64,000 nt of DNA from Malachius bipustulatus (taxonomy: Eukaryota; Arthropoda; Insecta; Coleoptera; Melyridae), in assembly GCA_910589415.1 (NCBI GenBank), contig OU342632.1, positions 47,047,341 to 47,111,340 on the forward strand, read 5' to 3'. Shown piece after piece: positions 54,019 through 64,000 of the stretch. Below the pieces are notes generated by a model. That model worked only from the letters and a program-made list of their open reading frames with translations. It was not told the DNA's origin and made no database searches. The translations under genes were made by a program, and so were the position numbers. Within the stretch, counting starts at the first letter, position 1. The number at the start of each line of letters is the position of its first letter.

Positions 54019-57000
54019 TTGTATACTTTTTACCCTGTTTGTTTAGGAAATGTTTTTATATTTATTTTTATGTAGGTACTGCAAATAAACAATTTTATTT
54101 TCTCATAATTTTTGGTGCTAGTTAAAAAAAAAACAGGGGTGGTTCACGAGTATTGGAATTACAGGTGGAATTACAGGTATGGGTGTACTAAAACAAAGAC
54201 TTCAGCAATATGATTTTATTTATACATTTAACAATTCAGTGTTCTCGCTGAGGAAACTAGCTGAAGAATGAATTAATATAATATTTCAAAACAGAAGGTC
54301 AACCTTACATAAGTGGTTGCTTCCTTACATCACATCCTGTCCTATAGTCTTATAAAGAGCATTCACTGAAATCCCATTTTAGCTTGATCGGAAATGAGTT
54401 GGATGACCGCTTATTTCCTCAATGAGGTTTTGAAACTTTTATAATTACCAGTCTTTATAGTTTATCTTTTTGATCTATCTTGACTTCATAAACATGCAAA
54501 ACATGACCCTTCAAAAGTTTTGTATCTTCAATATTGAAAACAAAAATTCAATATGCACAATAGACAGACTATGGGGGAGATCGTCCTTCTGAAAAATTAC
54601 AAAAACTGAAAATTTAATTTCAGTCTTTTGATTTGCCGCCTTGAATATTTCAGCTCATGTTTTTCTGTGAACCAACTGATATATGAATTTTTGTGATCTT
54701 CATCCATTGCATTATGCCATGTTGGAGTATTTTTTTCTCAGTGTTTTTACTGACAATTTACAATTTTTTCTTATACGCTATTTTTTTGACTTCAATTAAT
54801 TGAGATCCATTGTTGCATACATGGCAACAATTGATTCAATGTTTAGAAGAGATGTTTGGAGAGAGAGGCATTGAGGGACCATTTTAAGTATTTATGTTTC
54901 GGTCAATATATTTTATTTTTTATGGTCAAAAGCACTAATCATGTCATACAAAATTTGTTCAGTAATCATTAAAGTTCAACAACGTTCAACAATTGAACTG
55001 AAGTTCACAGCTACCAAGAAATGAACTTTCGTTTAAATAAGGCAATGAAATGAATCAGAACTGGAAAGACATCGACACCCTTTCTAGTTCTAATTCATTT
55101 CACTGACTTATTTAAAAGAATATTCATTTCTTGGTAGCAGTGAACTTCAGTTCAGTTGAACGTTACGTTGCTTGAACTTGGATTGAACAAGGCGGCCCTT
55201 AATCAGACTGACTCAACAGTAAATCGATGTTTATAACTAACCAAAAATAGTTAGGGGACGTCCATTCACCTGAGGTGTTTTATTTTTTGTTCGAACCTCC
55301 CTTCCCTGGGCGAGATTTGGTAAATCCCCCCCCCCCCCTCCCTCTCCTTCACATGTGATTTATTTTAAGACAGTTATTTGGGTCTCCTGAAAAGTTGATA
55401 GTTTTGATTTATTCCCCTTTTGCCTTTTATAATAATAATAATCAGCAAAACTGCTGATTTTTCCATAAGAATTCATGCTCTAAAACATGCTAAGACTAAT
55501 AACATTTTGTTTCGCTTCCTTACTTAAAAACTGACATTTTTACAGTAAAATTTATCAATTAATTAAATTTATGGTAGACAAAAGCGGCAGTTTTACATGA
55601 ATAATAGTACACTCACAGATTTTGCCTACTGAAATACTGGCTACTACTGACAATTCAGTAAATCGGTAAAGGATACTGAGCCAAGGCATAATGTATTTTT
55701 TTTATGAATAATTTAATAAAACATGATAGAGGTTTTTATAATCATTTATTTTCATTAGTGAATCCAGGCACAGATAAAATTCATTTGTGGGACTATAATA
55801 GCTTAAACCTATATCATTAACTACAGCGGAAAACGCTATTCTAAGAATGTATGTACAAAATTATTTCTAAAATATTTTACTAGACAGGTAAATGCAATGT
55901 CAATAATCCTTCAAAATTGAAAATTAAGTTCAGTCCGTTGACATTTAATAACAGCACAATTATTTACCGCGAACCTGTCTAGGACGTACTCATATACATT
56001 ATACTTAAACAGCTTTCACAAAAAAAGTAACGGTAAGTTATTAAATTTGATCTGAAATAAGCGGGATGGGGTTAAATCTTGAGGCACTCTTGAGAAAAAA
56101 AAGGACAATTTACTCACGAAGCGTCATTAATTATTTGCAACATCCCTGCCCAAGAATCATATTATTCAACTTGCAATCCAAAAACTTCGTATTTCTTGAG
56201 AGTTAGATTGAATTAGCCCTGCTTGATAAAAATAGCACAAGTTCAGACATATTTATTTTATATTACATGAGTCATCAATCGGTATGAGATGAACTTTTAT
56301 GAAAGCTGTTTACAACTAAGTTTTCAAGTTTTAAAAGCACAAACAAACTTTACAGTGTATATCTTCCAAATATCAAACAAGATCATGAAAAATGTTATTT
56401 GAATGTCCACACAATCTTTATTTTCCACCTTATCACCGAAATGCAAAAGTTCTAAAACAAATTTAAAAAGCAAATTATGCATTGCACATTTTTGACGAAC
56501 ACAGTGTTGAAAAAGAAGTTCAAAAAGCAGTTCAATACTCTACTACATAGCCTGTACATGGTTTGCATACGAACAATAATAATTTAAATCAACAACGATT
56601 GTATCATTCTCAAGAGTTTGCCACATACTTTTATTACAACAGTTTTTGATTCGGTGAATAAAAAATCTTTTATGTGATAGATTTTAAAAACTAAAGTAAT
56701 AAAAGTGAATGGGAAACCCTTGGATAATAATAGTGTTTTTATTCTTAATTTATAAGACTAAATACTAACCAGTCTTGACAATTCGCACTCTCATTTACAA
56801 TTTTATTATATCCCGATGACCTGTCTCAAAGGTTAGCGCATTGATATGATTCTATGCTTCTTCAAACCACTATCTATTAGCTAGCGTAACCTGCTTAAAT
56901 GCATTTCAACTTCAATTATATACATAAACTACATTTTCTCATATTCAGATCCAAATAAATTCAATTTATTATTTATTAAAATAACAAATCTTTATGGAAA

Positions 57001-57688
57001 AATACTTTCAACATCTTTTTTCAGATTCTGAACTAATAATATGGCCAATAAAATGCTCAATTATATACATTTCTTTTTTCCAAGTATGTAATAAGAAAAT
57101 CTAATATGAATAACTGTAATTGTGAAATACTAATTTAGACAATTACCCCAAAAGGGATTGATAATATGAGAAATTGATAGCGGTCAATTAAATTAAAGCA
57201 AATATCACATTAATAAAATCTAAAGAAAGAAAAGTAAACGTGATCAATGAGCTTGTTGCAGAATATACAGAAACGTTACCAACGGTCTTTCTTCAAATGT
57301 CAATTTTATAAAACATTTAATCAACATCATAAGGTCTTGATCAGTCTATAAAGGAACATAATAATTAAAACTTTTAAAATTTCGAAGAAATTCGACAACT
57401 GTTATACATTATAAAACACGACAGAGACAAACATACGAACGATACTTAAGAAAATACTGAAACTCCAAAACCACACACATATACTCTTATCAGTTAATAA
57501 TTATAAAAGACTCCAATAATTTCCTCGATTACTATTTCACAATTAAAATTACCATCAACATATTATTATTGATAATCCAAACGGGGGGACAACACGTTCC
57601 AATGTAACCTAGCTGTATAAATAAAGCTTTGGTAAACTACTCTATGAGTTCACTCCCACACACTCGAGACAGTAACACACCTGGCTGC
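54019..57688. other. Convergent intergenic region and probable pellino 3' UTR
   Basis: I see no coding exon. KPTN ends at 54018 (plus) and pellino at 57689 (minus), so the two genes converge. Contents: a hairpin repeat at 54971-55185, a C-rich tract at 55326-55345 and long AT-rich sequence that probably includes the pellino 3' UTR; its length cannot be set from sequence alone. Confidence 0.45.
54971..55185. repeat. Inverted-repeat element (about 85-bp arms)
   Basis: GTTCAACAACGTTCAAC and AACTGAAGTTCACAG with CTACCAAGAAATGAA on the left pair with TTCATTTCTTGGTAG and AGTGAACTTCAGTT on the right. Likely a MITE; ends and duplication are uncertain. Confidence 0.6.
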
Positions 57689-60600
57689 CTAGTCGACGTT
57701 ATCTTGGAAAATGAGCCGAACGTAACCCGGCGATCCTTGTAACGGAGTGGCGCAGAAAGGACAAACTGCATGAAAACCATTCGTTCCATGTGGTATGGCT
57801 ATTTGAGTCCAATACCTGCGATAAAATAATTCATGTCAATTAAGCAAATACACAAAAGTACAAGACAGTATTATTGCTCAATAGATTTGTTTATTATCAT
57901 GTCAGAACATAAAAGTTGAGTTATGGACATATGTTATCTGTTCTTCTTCTTTGTTCTTGTAATATCTGGTACTATTAGAATCTGGAATGTGATCGTATGG
58001 AACACTGCCCTGCTAAAAAAACCTTAGGGGTTATGCTAGTGAAGAGCGAAAAGTCTAGTTTGGAATATTGTCAGGGTTAGTCTAGTTTGTAAAGTGACAA
58101 GAGACAGAAGTGGTGTCGGAAGAAGAAGTAATGCAAATAGGGACTGAAAATAATAATTACAAACTATTGTAGAAGAATAATAATTAAGGCGAATAATGTA
58201 AAACATTACATTATCAACATAATTTTAGAAGGAGCTGTGCATTGTTTATTTTTTACAGCAAAAGATGGTAGCAGAACCCATAACTTAACTTGATGCTTAC
58301 ATCATCATACCATTAAAAACTGAATAAATTTGTAGAAAAGCTTTGAATTGTTGTTACATTTAAATACTTTGAATTATTTTCTTGAAATTTTTTTACTGAT
58401 AAAAAACAATTTACACCTAGTTAAAAAAAAAAAATAAATAAGTAAAGTGTCAATACTTACTTGACAGTTTTTTCAGTTGCCATGTGACCGCATGGATTGA
58501 AAGCAAAAGACGGTGCTCCGGTATCCACGTAAAGAGCAGGTTCTAAACCCATACACACTTTCACGACAGGTCCCAACTAAAAGAAAAAAATCCGTGAATT
58601 TCTTCCCGGTTCAAAAAAGTTACATTTTTTACCTCCAAACATATAGGGCACTTTCGCTCTCCGGAATTTTTATCTTGTCCCCAATCGTGTAAACCTTGCA
58701 CATGGCCACAATTCAAATAGACGTACGGCTGCTGCTGATTTTCGTTGGGAGTTACTTTACGAGGAATAACTAACGTGTTCAACCCGACGGGACACTGCGG
58801 TCTGCCGGCATTTAGTTTATCGATTTCTTTTTCGAGATCTCTTTTACTCTGAAATGTTTCATTTTTACATTAGTTTAGAATGTGATTGTGAAGACCATGC
58901 AGGCTTATATTATGTGAATATAAAATACTTACAGGAGATTTTGCCAAACCTTCAGCTGATCTCCAAAGTAAAGTTGCTCCACATAAATCGATTAAAGTTC
59001 CATCTTGTAATTCGTTGGTTGCATTTTCAATCTAAAATTTTTTAAATATAATTAATATTTGCTTTTACTTATTAAAAGGTAAATTAAAAAATTTAAAATA
59101 ATAAAAAGACAGACTGCGTGGCTTAATATCGATGTTGAAATAATGTAAAAAAAGACAACAAAACTATAAAATAAAAAAAACAAGACAAATTTTATAGATT
59201 AACCTATTAGGTGACTTTAACATTAATGAATTAAAGCTGGGTTACCAAAAACAGGAAAAATATGATGGTCGGCTGAAAAGTCCTGGGCCTGACACAGAGA
59301 TGGCGCCACTAGTCAAGTTCTGAACTAGTCAAAATGGGGAAAAAAATTAAGTGGATGATAGGTTATTAGGAATCTACTGATATTTAATAGAAAGGTGGCC
59401 TCTTTCTTCAACCCTGTTTCAAGATAGTTGAAAATAAACCAATTTCAGGGTAAATTTAATCATCATCTTATTTACCATAATGAAGCAGAAAGTACTTTTT
59501 TTAATAAATACAAAACCTAAACTTTATAAGGAAAAGTCTATAATATTACACATTAGATATTAAAAGCTATAGAAAAAGAAAGCGAGCTAACTAAGAAAAC
59601 TATCAATAAATTGAAAATAAACCAAAAAAAAGTTATTGAATTAATAATTAAAAATAATATTAAAAAATAATTCACCCTCCCTGCTGATAACATTCATCAG
59701 ATATGTAAATTTGTTTTAAGTTTCATTGCTCTTTTGTACTCATCAAGATTATGAGCCGCTCAGTTCTAACCACGGTAAAAGATACACAGGTACTCCAACG
59801 CTGCTGTGAAATTGTCCTCGAACGTGCAATGCTACTGTGCGACAGAGAAAGCGTCAAGCGGCCGATCGGTTCAGTCTAGCGCACTGTATCTACCTACAGC
59901 TGCAATGGAATGCTGTATTGTATTTTGATTATTTTTGACAATTTTCAGCCTTAATGTTCACGAGTTTTTTTATGGAAAGGAACTATGTCATTCTTCATTA
60001 TAATAATTCTAGATATGATACTTGTAAGATATTTTTTCTCTATTAAATAAATACATGCCAAATATGCCAGAGAAAATGAACGCATAAACTATAGCAGCGC
60101 GTCCGTCGATAGGGAATTCTTTGAAGGTGTTTTTTAAAGAAACTCGTTACCTAATTAGTCTACATAATAATCGTTTATTGGCAATAATTATAATAAATAC
60201 CTATCTACCCATCTATTGTATAGGTATAATATTTATGTATTAATCTAATAACAATTTTATGAAATAAAAAGTTGCATGCCTAGGTATATGACATCATCTC
60301 TACAGGCTGGTCCATCACTCGTGTCCACCCCCGAAATAGAGGTTAATTTTAAAGATAAAAAATTGAAACTTTGAGGATTTGTGTAATTGATATTATATTA
60401 TACCACGGAATGGTATAATCAGTTTCATAAATAAAAATTAGTTCGGGTGCCAGCGATAAAAAACTGTAATATGGTGCTAAAATGGCCGAAAAAATTCGAC
60501 TTTTTTTTCAATGCATCGAGATTAATAAAATCAAAATCTGAAAGCTGACTTCTTTAATCTGGGTATATTTTGTTTACTTACCGTGTAGGCATCAGTTTTT

Positions 60601-61814
60601 AATTCTGTTATAATGTCATCTTCCTTAAAATGTCTTGAACACACATGATCTCCAGCAGTCAACCTTCTGTCTTTTCGCGGGATAGCGTTATTGAACTGTT
60701 CTACTCTATTTGCGGGTATTTTAAATAGGGAAAACTTTTCTTTGCAGCTTTTATAACCCGAATTACAATTAGGAACACAGCATTTCCATCCCATGTTGAA
60801 ATATCACGAACAACAGATCACGAAATAAAACAGAAAACTATAAAAAATCATCAAAATGCAACGAAGAGTAACGTTCAGCATATTCAGCACAGTGCACTAG
60901 ACTGGGAGATCTGGGCCGTTCTGCGCGTTCTCTCTCGCACGTGAGTTGTTACAGGTTTGAGGACAGCGAGAGGCCTGCTTATAAGACGGCAGTCGGCTCA
61001 CCTATACTCTTCTACCACCGTGGTTCTAACTATACTACGTATCAACTTAAATTACAAATTCTTACCACTTGTCCTTTTTGTTGAGCAGATCTCGATTCTC
61101 TGAGGGAAAACACCCCACCACCGACAGAAGTTTCCAACCAGTAACCACAGGTGGCGTCACCACCGCAGAAAGCACCCTTTGGATGCATAATCAGCACACC
61201 GTTCGTTATCAATCCGTCAATGTCTCTACCGTTCTCTTGCCACTTACTGGCCTTCTCCTGGGACAAAACAAAAAAATTCGGAAATTAGCGAAAAAATTAT
61301 TACCTCAGAAGGAATAACGTACCCCCAAAAAGATGTTCTTAGACGTATCGAAACCGGCAGCATATATTCTCGCTATTTTCGGATTATTTCTATCACATAA
61401 TATTCTGCAAGCAAATCTCGAGATAGTACTCTGGGTCACCTTGTTTTCTCCCGTTTTATCGCCAGGAATCGTGTCCATCACAACAAAGTCTATGGGGCCT
61501 TCCGACGATCGACCGATCTGTAGACGATGATGAAAATCAAGCGTTAATCGTATCAGTTTTGACAGGTGTCACTGTTTCTTACCTGAAACATGTCCGTATT
61601 TTCATCAGATGTGTATTCGACTATCACCGCATGGTTTCTAGATAACGTGTATGAAATTGAATGCTGGTTGGTGTTAAGGATAGCCTCAGAATTGTGTGGA
61701 GTGTTCACTACGTAGTGCTTGGAACGTTTGACGCCATTGGCAACGGGTCTCTTATATAATACAAATTTACTACGCTTTCTACCTCTGTCTCCCTGAGGCA
61801 GGAACCCATTATAT
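57689..61814 (-). CDS. Pli: E3 ubiquitin-protein ligase pellino, exons encoding the FHA-like core and RING-like end
   Basis: Exons on the minus strand: 61814-61583, 61517-61323, 61257-61066, 59031-58933, 58848-58633, 58576-58461, 57815-57689 (TAG). Phases agree throughout, giving about 358 codons; only the 5' coding exon(s) before YNGFLPQGD are missing. Pellino ubiquitinates IRAK/Pelle and tunes Toll signalling in the cytoplasm. Family matches: SKFVLYKRP, GRSSEGPIDFVVMDTIPGDK, VTQSTISRFACRIL and PKGAFCGGDATCGYWLE in the FHA-like region that binds phospho-IRAK; then the C-terminal RING-like zinc domain with YLNCGHVQGLHDWG, CPICLELGPVVKVCMGLEP, FNPCGHMATEKTVKYW and CPFCATPLQG. The end IFQDNVD is typical. 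The 2-kb intron 59032-61065 holds a THAP exon on the same strand. Confidence 0.95.
59266..59420. repeat. Mariner-like terminal remnant
   Basis: GGTCGGCTGAAAAGTCCTGG followed by GCCTGACACAGAGATGGCGCC resembles the left end of mariner elements. No transposase or second end was found nearby. In a pellino intron. Confidence 0.45.
60303..60540. repeat. One-sided copy of the 9954 TA MITE
   Basis: GTGTCCACCCCCGAAATAGA, AAATTGAAACTTTGAGGATT and CACGGAATGGTATAATCAGT parallel the arm of the 9954-10594 element. The far end (ATTAATAAAATCAAAATCTG) runs into the THAP reading frame's 3' side. Truncated. Confidence 0.65.
60583..60794 (-). CDS. THAP-domain protein, first exon
   Basis: ATG at 60794 gives MGWKCCVPNCNSGYKSCKEK, IPRKDRRLTAGDHVCSRHF and so on to TDAYT, followed by a strong donor GTAAGT (exon end about 60583). 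The C-x(3-4)-C...C52-x2-H55 pattern and F56 are the C2CH zinc coordination of THAP DNA-binding domains. Reading through the donor would end 16 codons later. THAP domains occur in host regulators and at the N-terminus of P-element transposases. No downstream exon was identified. It lies in a pellino intron on the same strand; near-inverted GTT(CT/AG)AACCACGG motifs at 59764 and 61028 could be remnants of transposon ends, but this is weak. Confidence 0.65.
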
Positions 61815-61884
61815 CTGAAAAAAATATGCGTATAATCAATATTAAAAACTACTAGCTATCGCATCAAAGTTTTATGTAAACTAA

Positions 61885-62036
61885 TGCCAGATTGCACCGT
61901 ATTTTGAAATCTTGGCTGAACTAAAGTAAGGCTTTCACCTTAGTACCATTTCTTACAATAAACCTTGTCATCACCAACTAAACCTTACTTTGGTGAAGTC
62001 AGAAAAAAAAAAATTAAAAAAGGGTGCAATCGGGCA
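61885..62036. mobile_element. 152-bp Harbinger-type MITE
   Basis: TAA at 61882-61884 and 62037-62039 flank inverted ends TGCC(A/C)GATTGCACC. An inner ACTAAAGTAAGG / CCTTACTTTGGT pair continues the symmetry. It is just upstream of the 61814 pellino exon, within the intron. Confidence 0.75.
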
Positions 62037-62129
62037 TAAAGCATACTTACACTTTTAATACAACACGAAAAAGGCAAAAAATACAATTCTTAAATTCAAA
62101 AGTTGTAACTCCCCTTATTTGAAGACATA

Positions 62130-62423
62130 CAGGGTAGTTGTTAAGAATGGAACCAAGGCTTTGTTGCCAGAACGGTTAACATAATATCGCTCTGAAAATT
62201 TCAGGGTTAAGTCTGACAGTCTTGTACATCTTTTGACACAAATTTTTTTTGCTGAATAATTTTACGATACGGCCGCCATCTTGTATCAGAGTATCGTAAA
62301 GTTACTCGGTAAAAAATTATTTTGTGTGTGTCAAAAGATGTGCAAGATTGTCATATTCGACCCCTGAAATTTTCAAAGCGATTTTAAATCGTTCTGGCAA
62401 CACAACCCTTAACAGCTACCCTG
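62130..62423. mobile_element. TA-flanked palindromic MITE
   Basis: TA|CAGGGTAGTTGTTAAG at the left and CTTAACAGCTACCCTG|TA at the right. The inner arms pair along most of their length (GACACAAATT / ATTTTGTGTGTGTC; ACGATACGGCC / GAGTATCGTAAAG). Mariner-type foldback, non-coding. Confidence 0.8.
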
Positions 62424-62577
62424 TATATTACACCTGGTTTATAGATCATTGTGTATTTTTTAAAGTGTAACAGTGAATTTTTTCAAAAAACTATGTGAGC
62501 CAAAAAGCAAATTATAAAAATATGTATAGGCTTCTTAATAAATTTAATTATTCAACTTTCGTAAATATTTGTGTATA

Positions 62578-63768
62578 CACCGTGTTTTATATTAAGTCGG
62601 CACTATTGCTAACTTCGTTATTATTTAACCTAGAAAGTCGGTTAAATTAGCAAACTAGTAGTATTTTTTCCCCTGAATAAAACGATTTAAACAGGAAAAC
62701 AATAATTGAACATCACGTTTTCGAGATATTTTAAAAATGAATATTTTTTATGGAACACCCTGTATATTTTCAGATGGATCGGTTGCAAATTTTTTTTAAA
62801 AGGAAAAAGTCTTTATGCACTGTGAGCCTAAAACAATAAATTCATTAATTATTCATTATTTTAATACTCCCGAAGTAGGCTGCGACAATTAATGTAATTT
62901 AGTGTACCTATCTATGTAATGTAAGGTAAAAAAAATATGTCGTCCTTAATAGTGTATTTTTCAATAAAAAAATACACAAAAAAAGGAGTTGTTACATTGA
63001 AAAGGATTTAATTTTAAATAAACAAATAACAGAACTTGTTCGTGTTTTAAATTAAGTCAGCACTATTGCTAACTTCGTTATTATTTGAGCTAAAAAGTCG
63101 GTTAAATTAGCAAACTAGTAGTATTTTTTCTCCTGAATAAAATGGCGAAAACAGGAAAACAATTGAACATCGCGTTTTCGAGATATTTAAAAAATGAATA
63201 TTTTTTATGGAACACCTATATATTTTTAGATGGATCGGTTGCAAATTTTTTTTAAAGGAAAAAGTCTATGAACTATGATCCTAAAATAATAAAATTTTAC
63301 AACACAAACAAGTTCTGTTATTTGTTTATGTAAAATTAAATCCTTTTCAAGGTAAGAACTCTTATTTTTAGTGTATTTTTTTATTGAAAAGTACACTATT
63401 GAGGACGACGTAATTTTTTTACCTTACATTACGTAGGTAGGTACACTAAATTACATTAATTGTCGCAGCCTACTTTGGGAGTAATAAAATAATGAATAAT
63501 TAATGAATTTATTATTTTAGGATCATAGTGCATCAAGACTTTTTCCTTAAAAAAAAAATTGCAACCGATACATCTAAAAATATACAGGGTGTTCCATTAA
63601 AAAAATTACATTTTTTTGAATATCTCGAAAACGCGATGTTCAATTGTTTTTCTGCTTTCGCCATTTTATTCAGGAGAAAAAATACTACTAGTTTGCTAAT
63701 TTAACCGACTTTCTAGCTCAAATAATAACGAAGTTAGCAATAGTGCCGACTTAATATAAAACACGGTG
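62578..63768. mobile_element. TA-flanked element with three related arms
   Basis: TA|CACCGTGTTTTATATTAAGT and its complement before TA at 63769 define the ends. The arm sequence (GTCGGCACTATTGCTAACTT, AGTCGGTTAAATTAGCAAAC) occurs three times: at 62578, again in the same orientation at about 63040, and inverted at about 63480-63768. A nested ACACCCTGTATAT end occurs near 62756 and TATACAGGGTGTTCC near 63582. Non-coding. Confidence 0.75.
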
Positions 63769-63816
63769 TATTTTTTTTTTAATAGCTTCTTAAAAACACA
63801 AAAACAACTCCTAAAT

Positions 63817-64000
63817 AAATACAGGGTGATTGATTGAAACGCCACATTAGAAAAAGTTCGACTTCCAAATGATCTAGGAATCTGAAATTTGGAACTTAGG
63901 CAACATACCTAATAACGAGTCAAAATGAAATATTACCAAGATGGTAGAACATTTAAAATGGCGAAAGCAATGGCCATCTTTGTTTTTTTAAATGGGACAC
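63817..64000. repeat. Left end of another TA-CAGGGTG repeat, cut by the window edge
   Basis: TA|CAGGGTGATTGATTGAAACG begins near 63821 and continues with AAAGTTCGACTTCC and CAAGATGG-type motifs to the end. The other end is outside the window. Confidence 0.5.

Overview
The window is AT-rich animal genomic DNA with spliced genes (GT-AG introns, some only 60-70 bp) and a very dense transposon load. The protein sequences are arthropod-like and the repeats (TA-flanked CAGGGTG-ended elements, piggyBac, PIF/Harbinger, I-clade and Gypsy retroelements) suit an insect, possibly a beetle; species was not determined. Four conserved host genes can be assembled exon by exon: the 5' half of PRPF39 (minus strand, 12048 to 1577, continuing past the left edge), Mgat1/GnT-I (plus, 19953-28417, complete, 428 codons), the KICSTOR subunit kaptin/KPTN (plus, 45804-54018, complete, 426 codons) and pellino (minus, 61814 to 57689, complete 3' end, 5' exons beyond the right part of the window). 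A short unidentified membrane-protein gene start (43441 to 43143, minus), a THAP-domain exon inside a pellino intron (60794, minus) and a 51-codon ORF in an apparent 5' exon upstream of Mgat1 (15971-16126) are less certain.

Layout. 1-12.1 kb: PRPF39; its 6-kb intron 2 holds a MITE (4109-4854), a one-armed copy of a long-TIR mariner-like repeat with a piggyBac derivative inside it (5106-6558), and a retrozyme/Penelope-type element (7158-8745, 12-bp target duplication) that carries a hammerhead ribozyme and is itself split by a TIR element (7877-8698). Intron 1 holds a mariner-type MITE, a 5S-rRNA-derived SINE and a foldback. 12.1-15.9 kb: intergenic, with a Harbinger derivative carrying a broken Myb/SANT gene. 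15.9-28.4 kb: Mgat1, with introns filled by foldback and TIR elements. 29.6-42.4 kb: a three-level nest: a mariner-like element with about 690-bp inverted repeats, invaded by a two-gene Harbinger element (Myb/SANT gene apparently intact, transposase broken), invaded in turn by an apparently full-length I-clade retrotransposon and an older retrotransposon fragment. 42.4-45.7 kb: a probable SINE, the small membrane gene and a GC-rich MITE. 45.8-54.0 kb: KPTN, whose intron 2 contains an LTR-flanked Gypsy element lacking its reverse transcriptase and carrying a 49/52-bp minisatellite. 54-57.7 kb: no gene seen except probable pellino 3' UTR. 57.7-64 kb: pellino, with the THAP exon and several MITEs.

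How the genes relate: PRPF39 acts in U1 snRNP-dependent splicing, Mgat1 in Golgi N-glycan maturation, KPTN in amino-acid control of mTORC1 at lysosomes, and pellino in Toll/IRAK signalling. They are neighbours, not a functional cluster. Most structural novelty is in the mobile DNA, where paralogous empty sites within the same window let several insertions be dated relative to one another.
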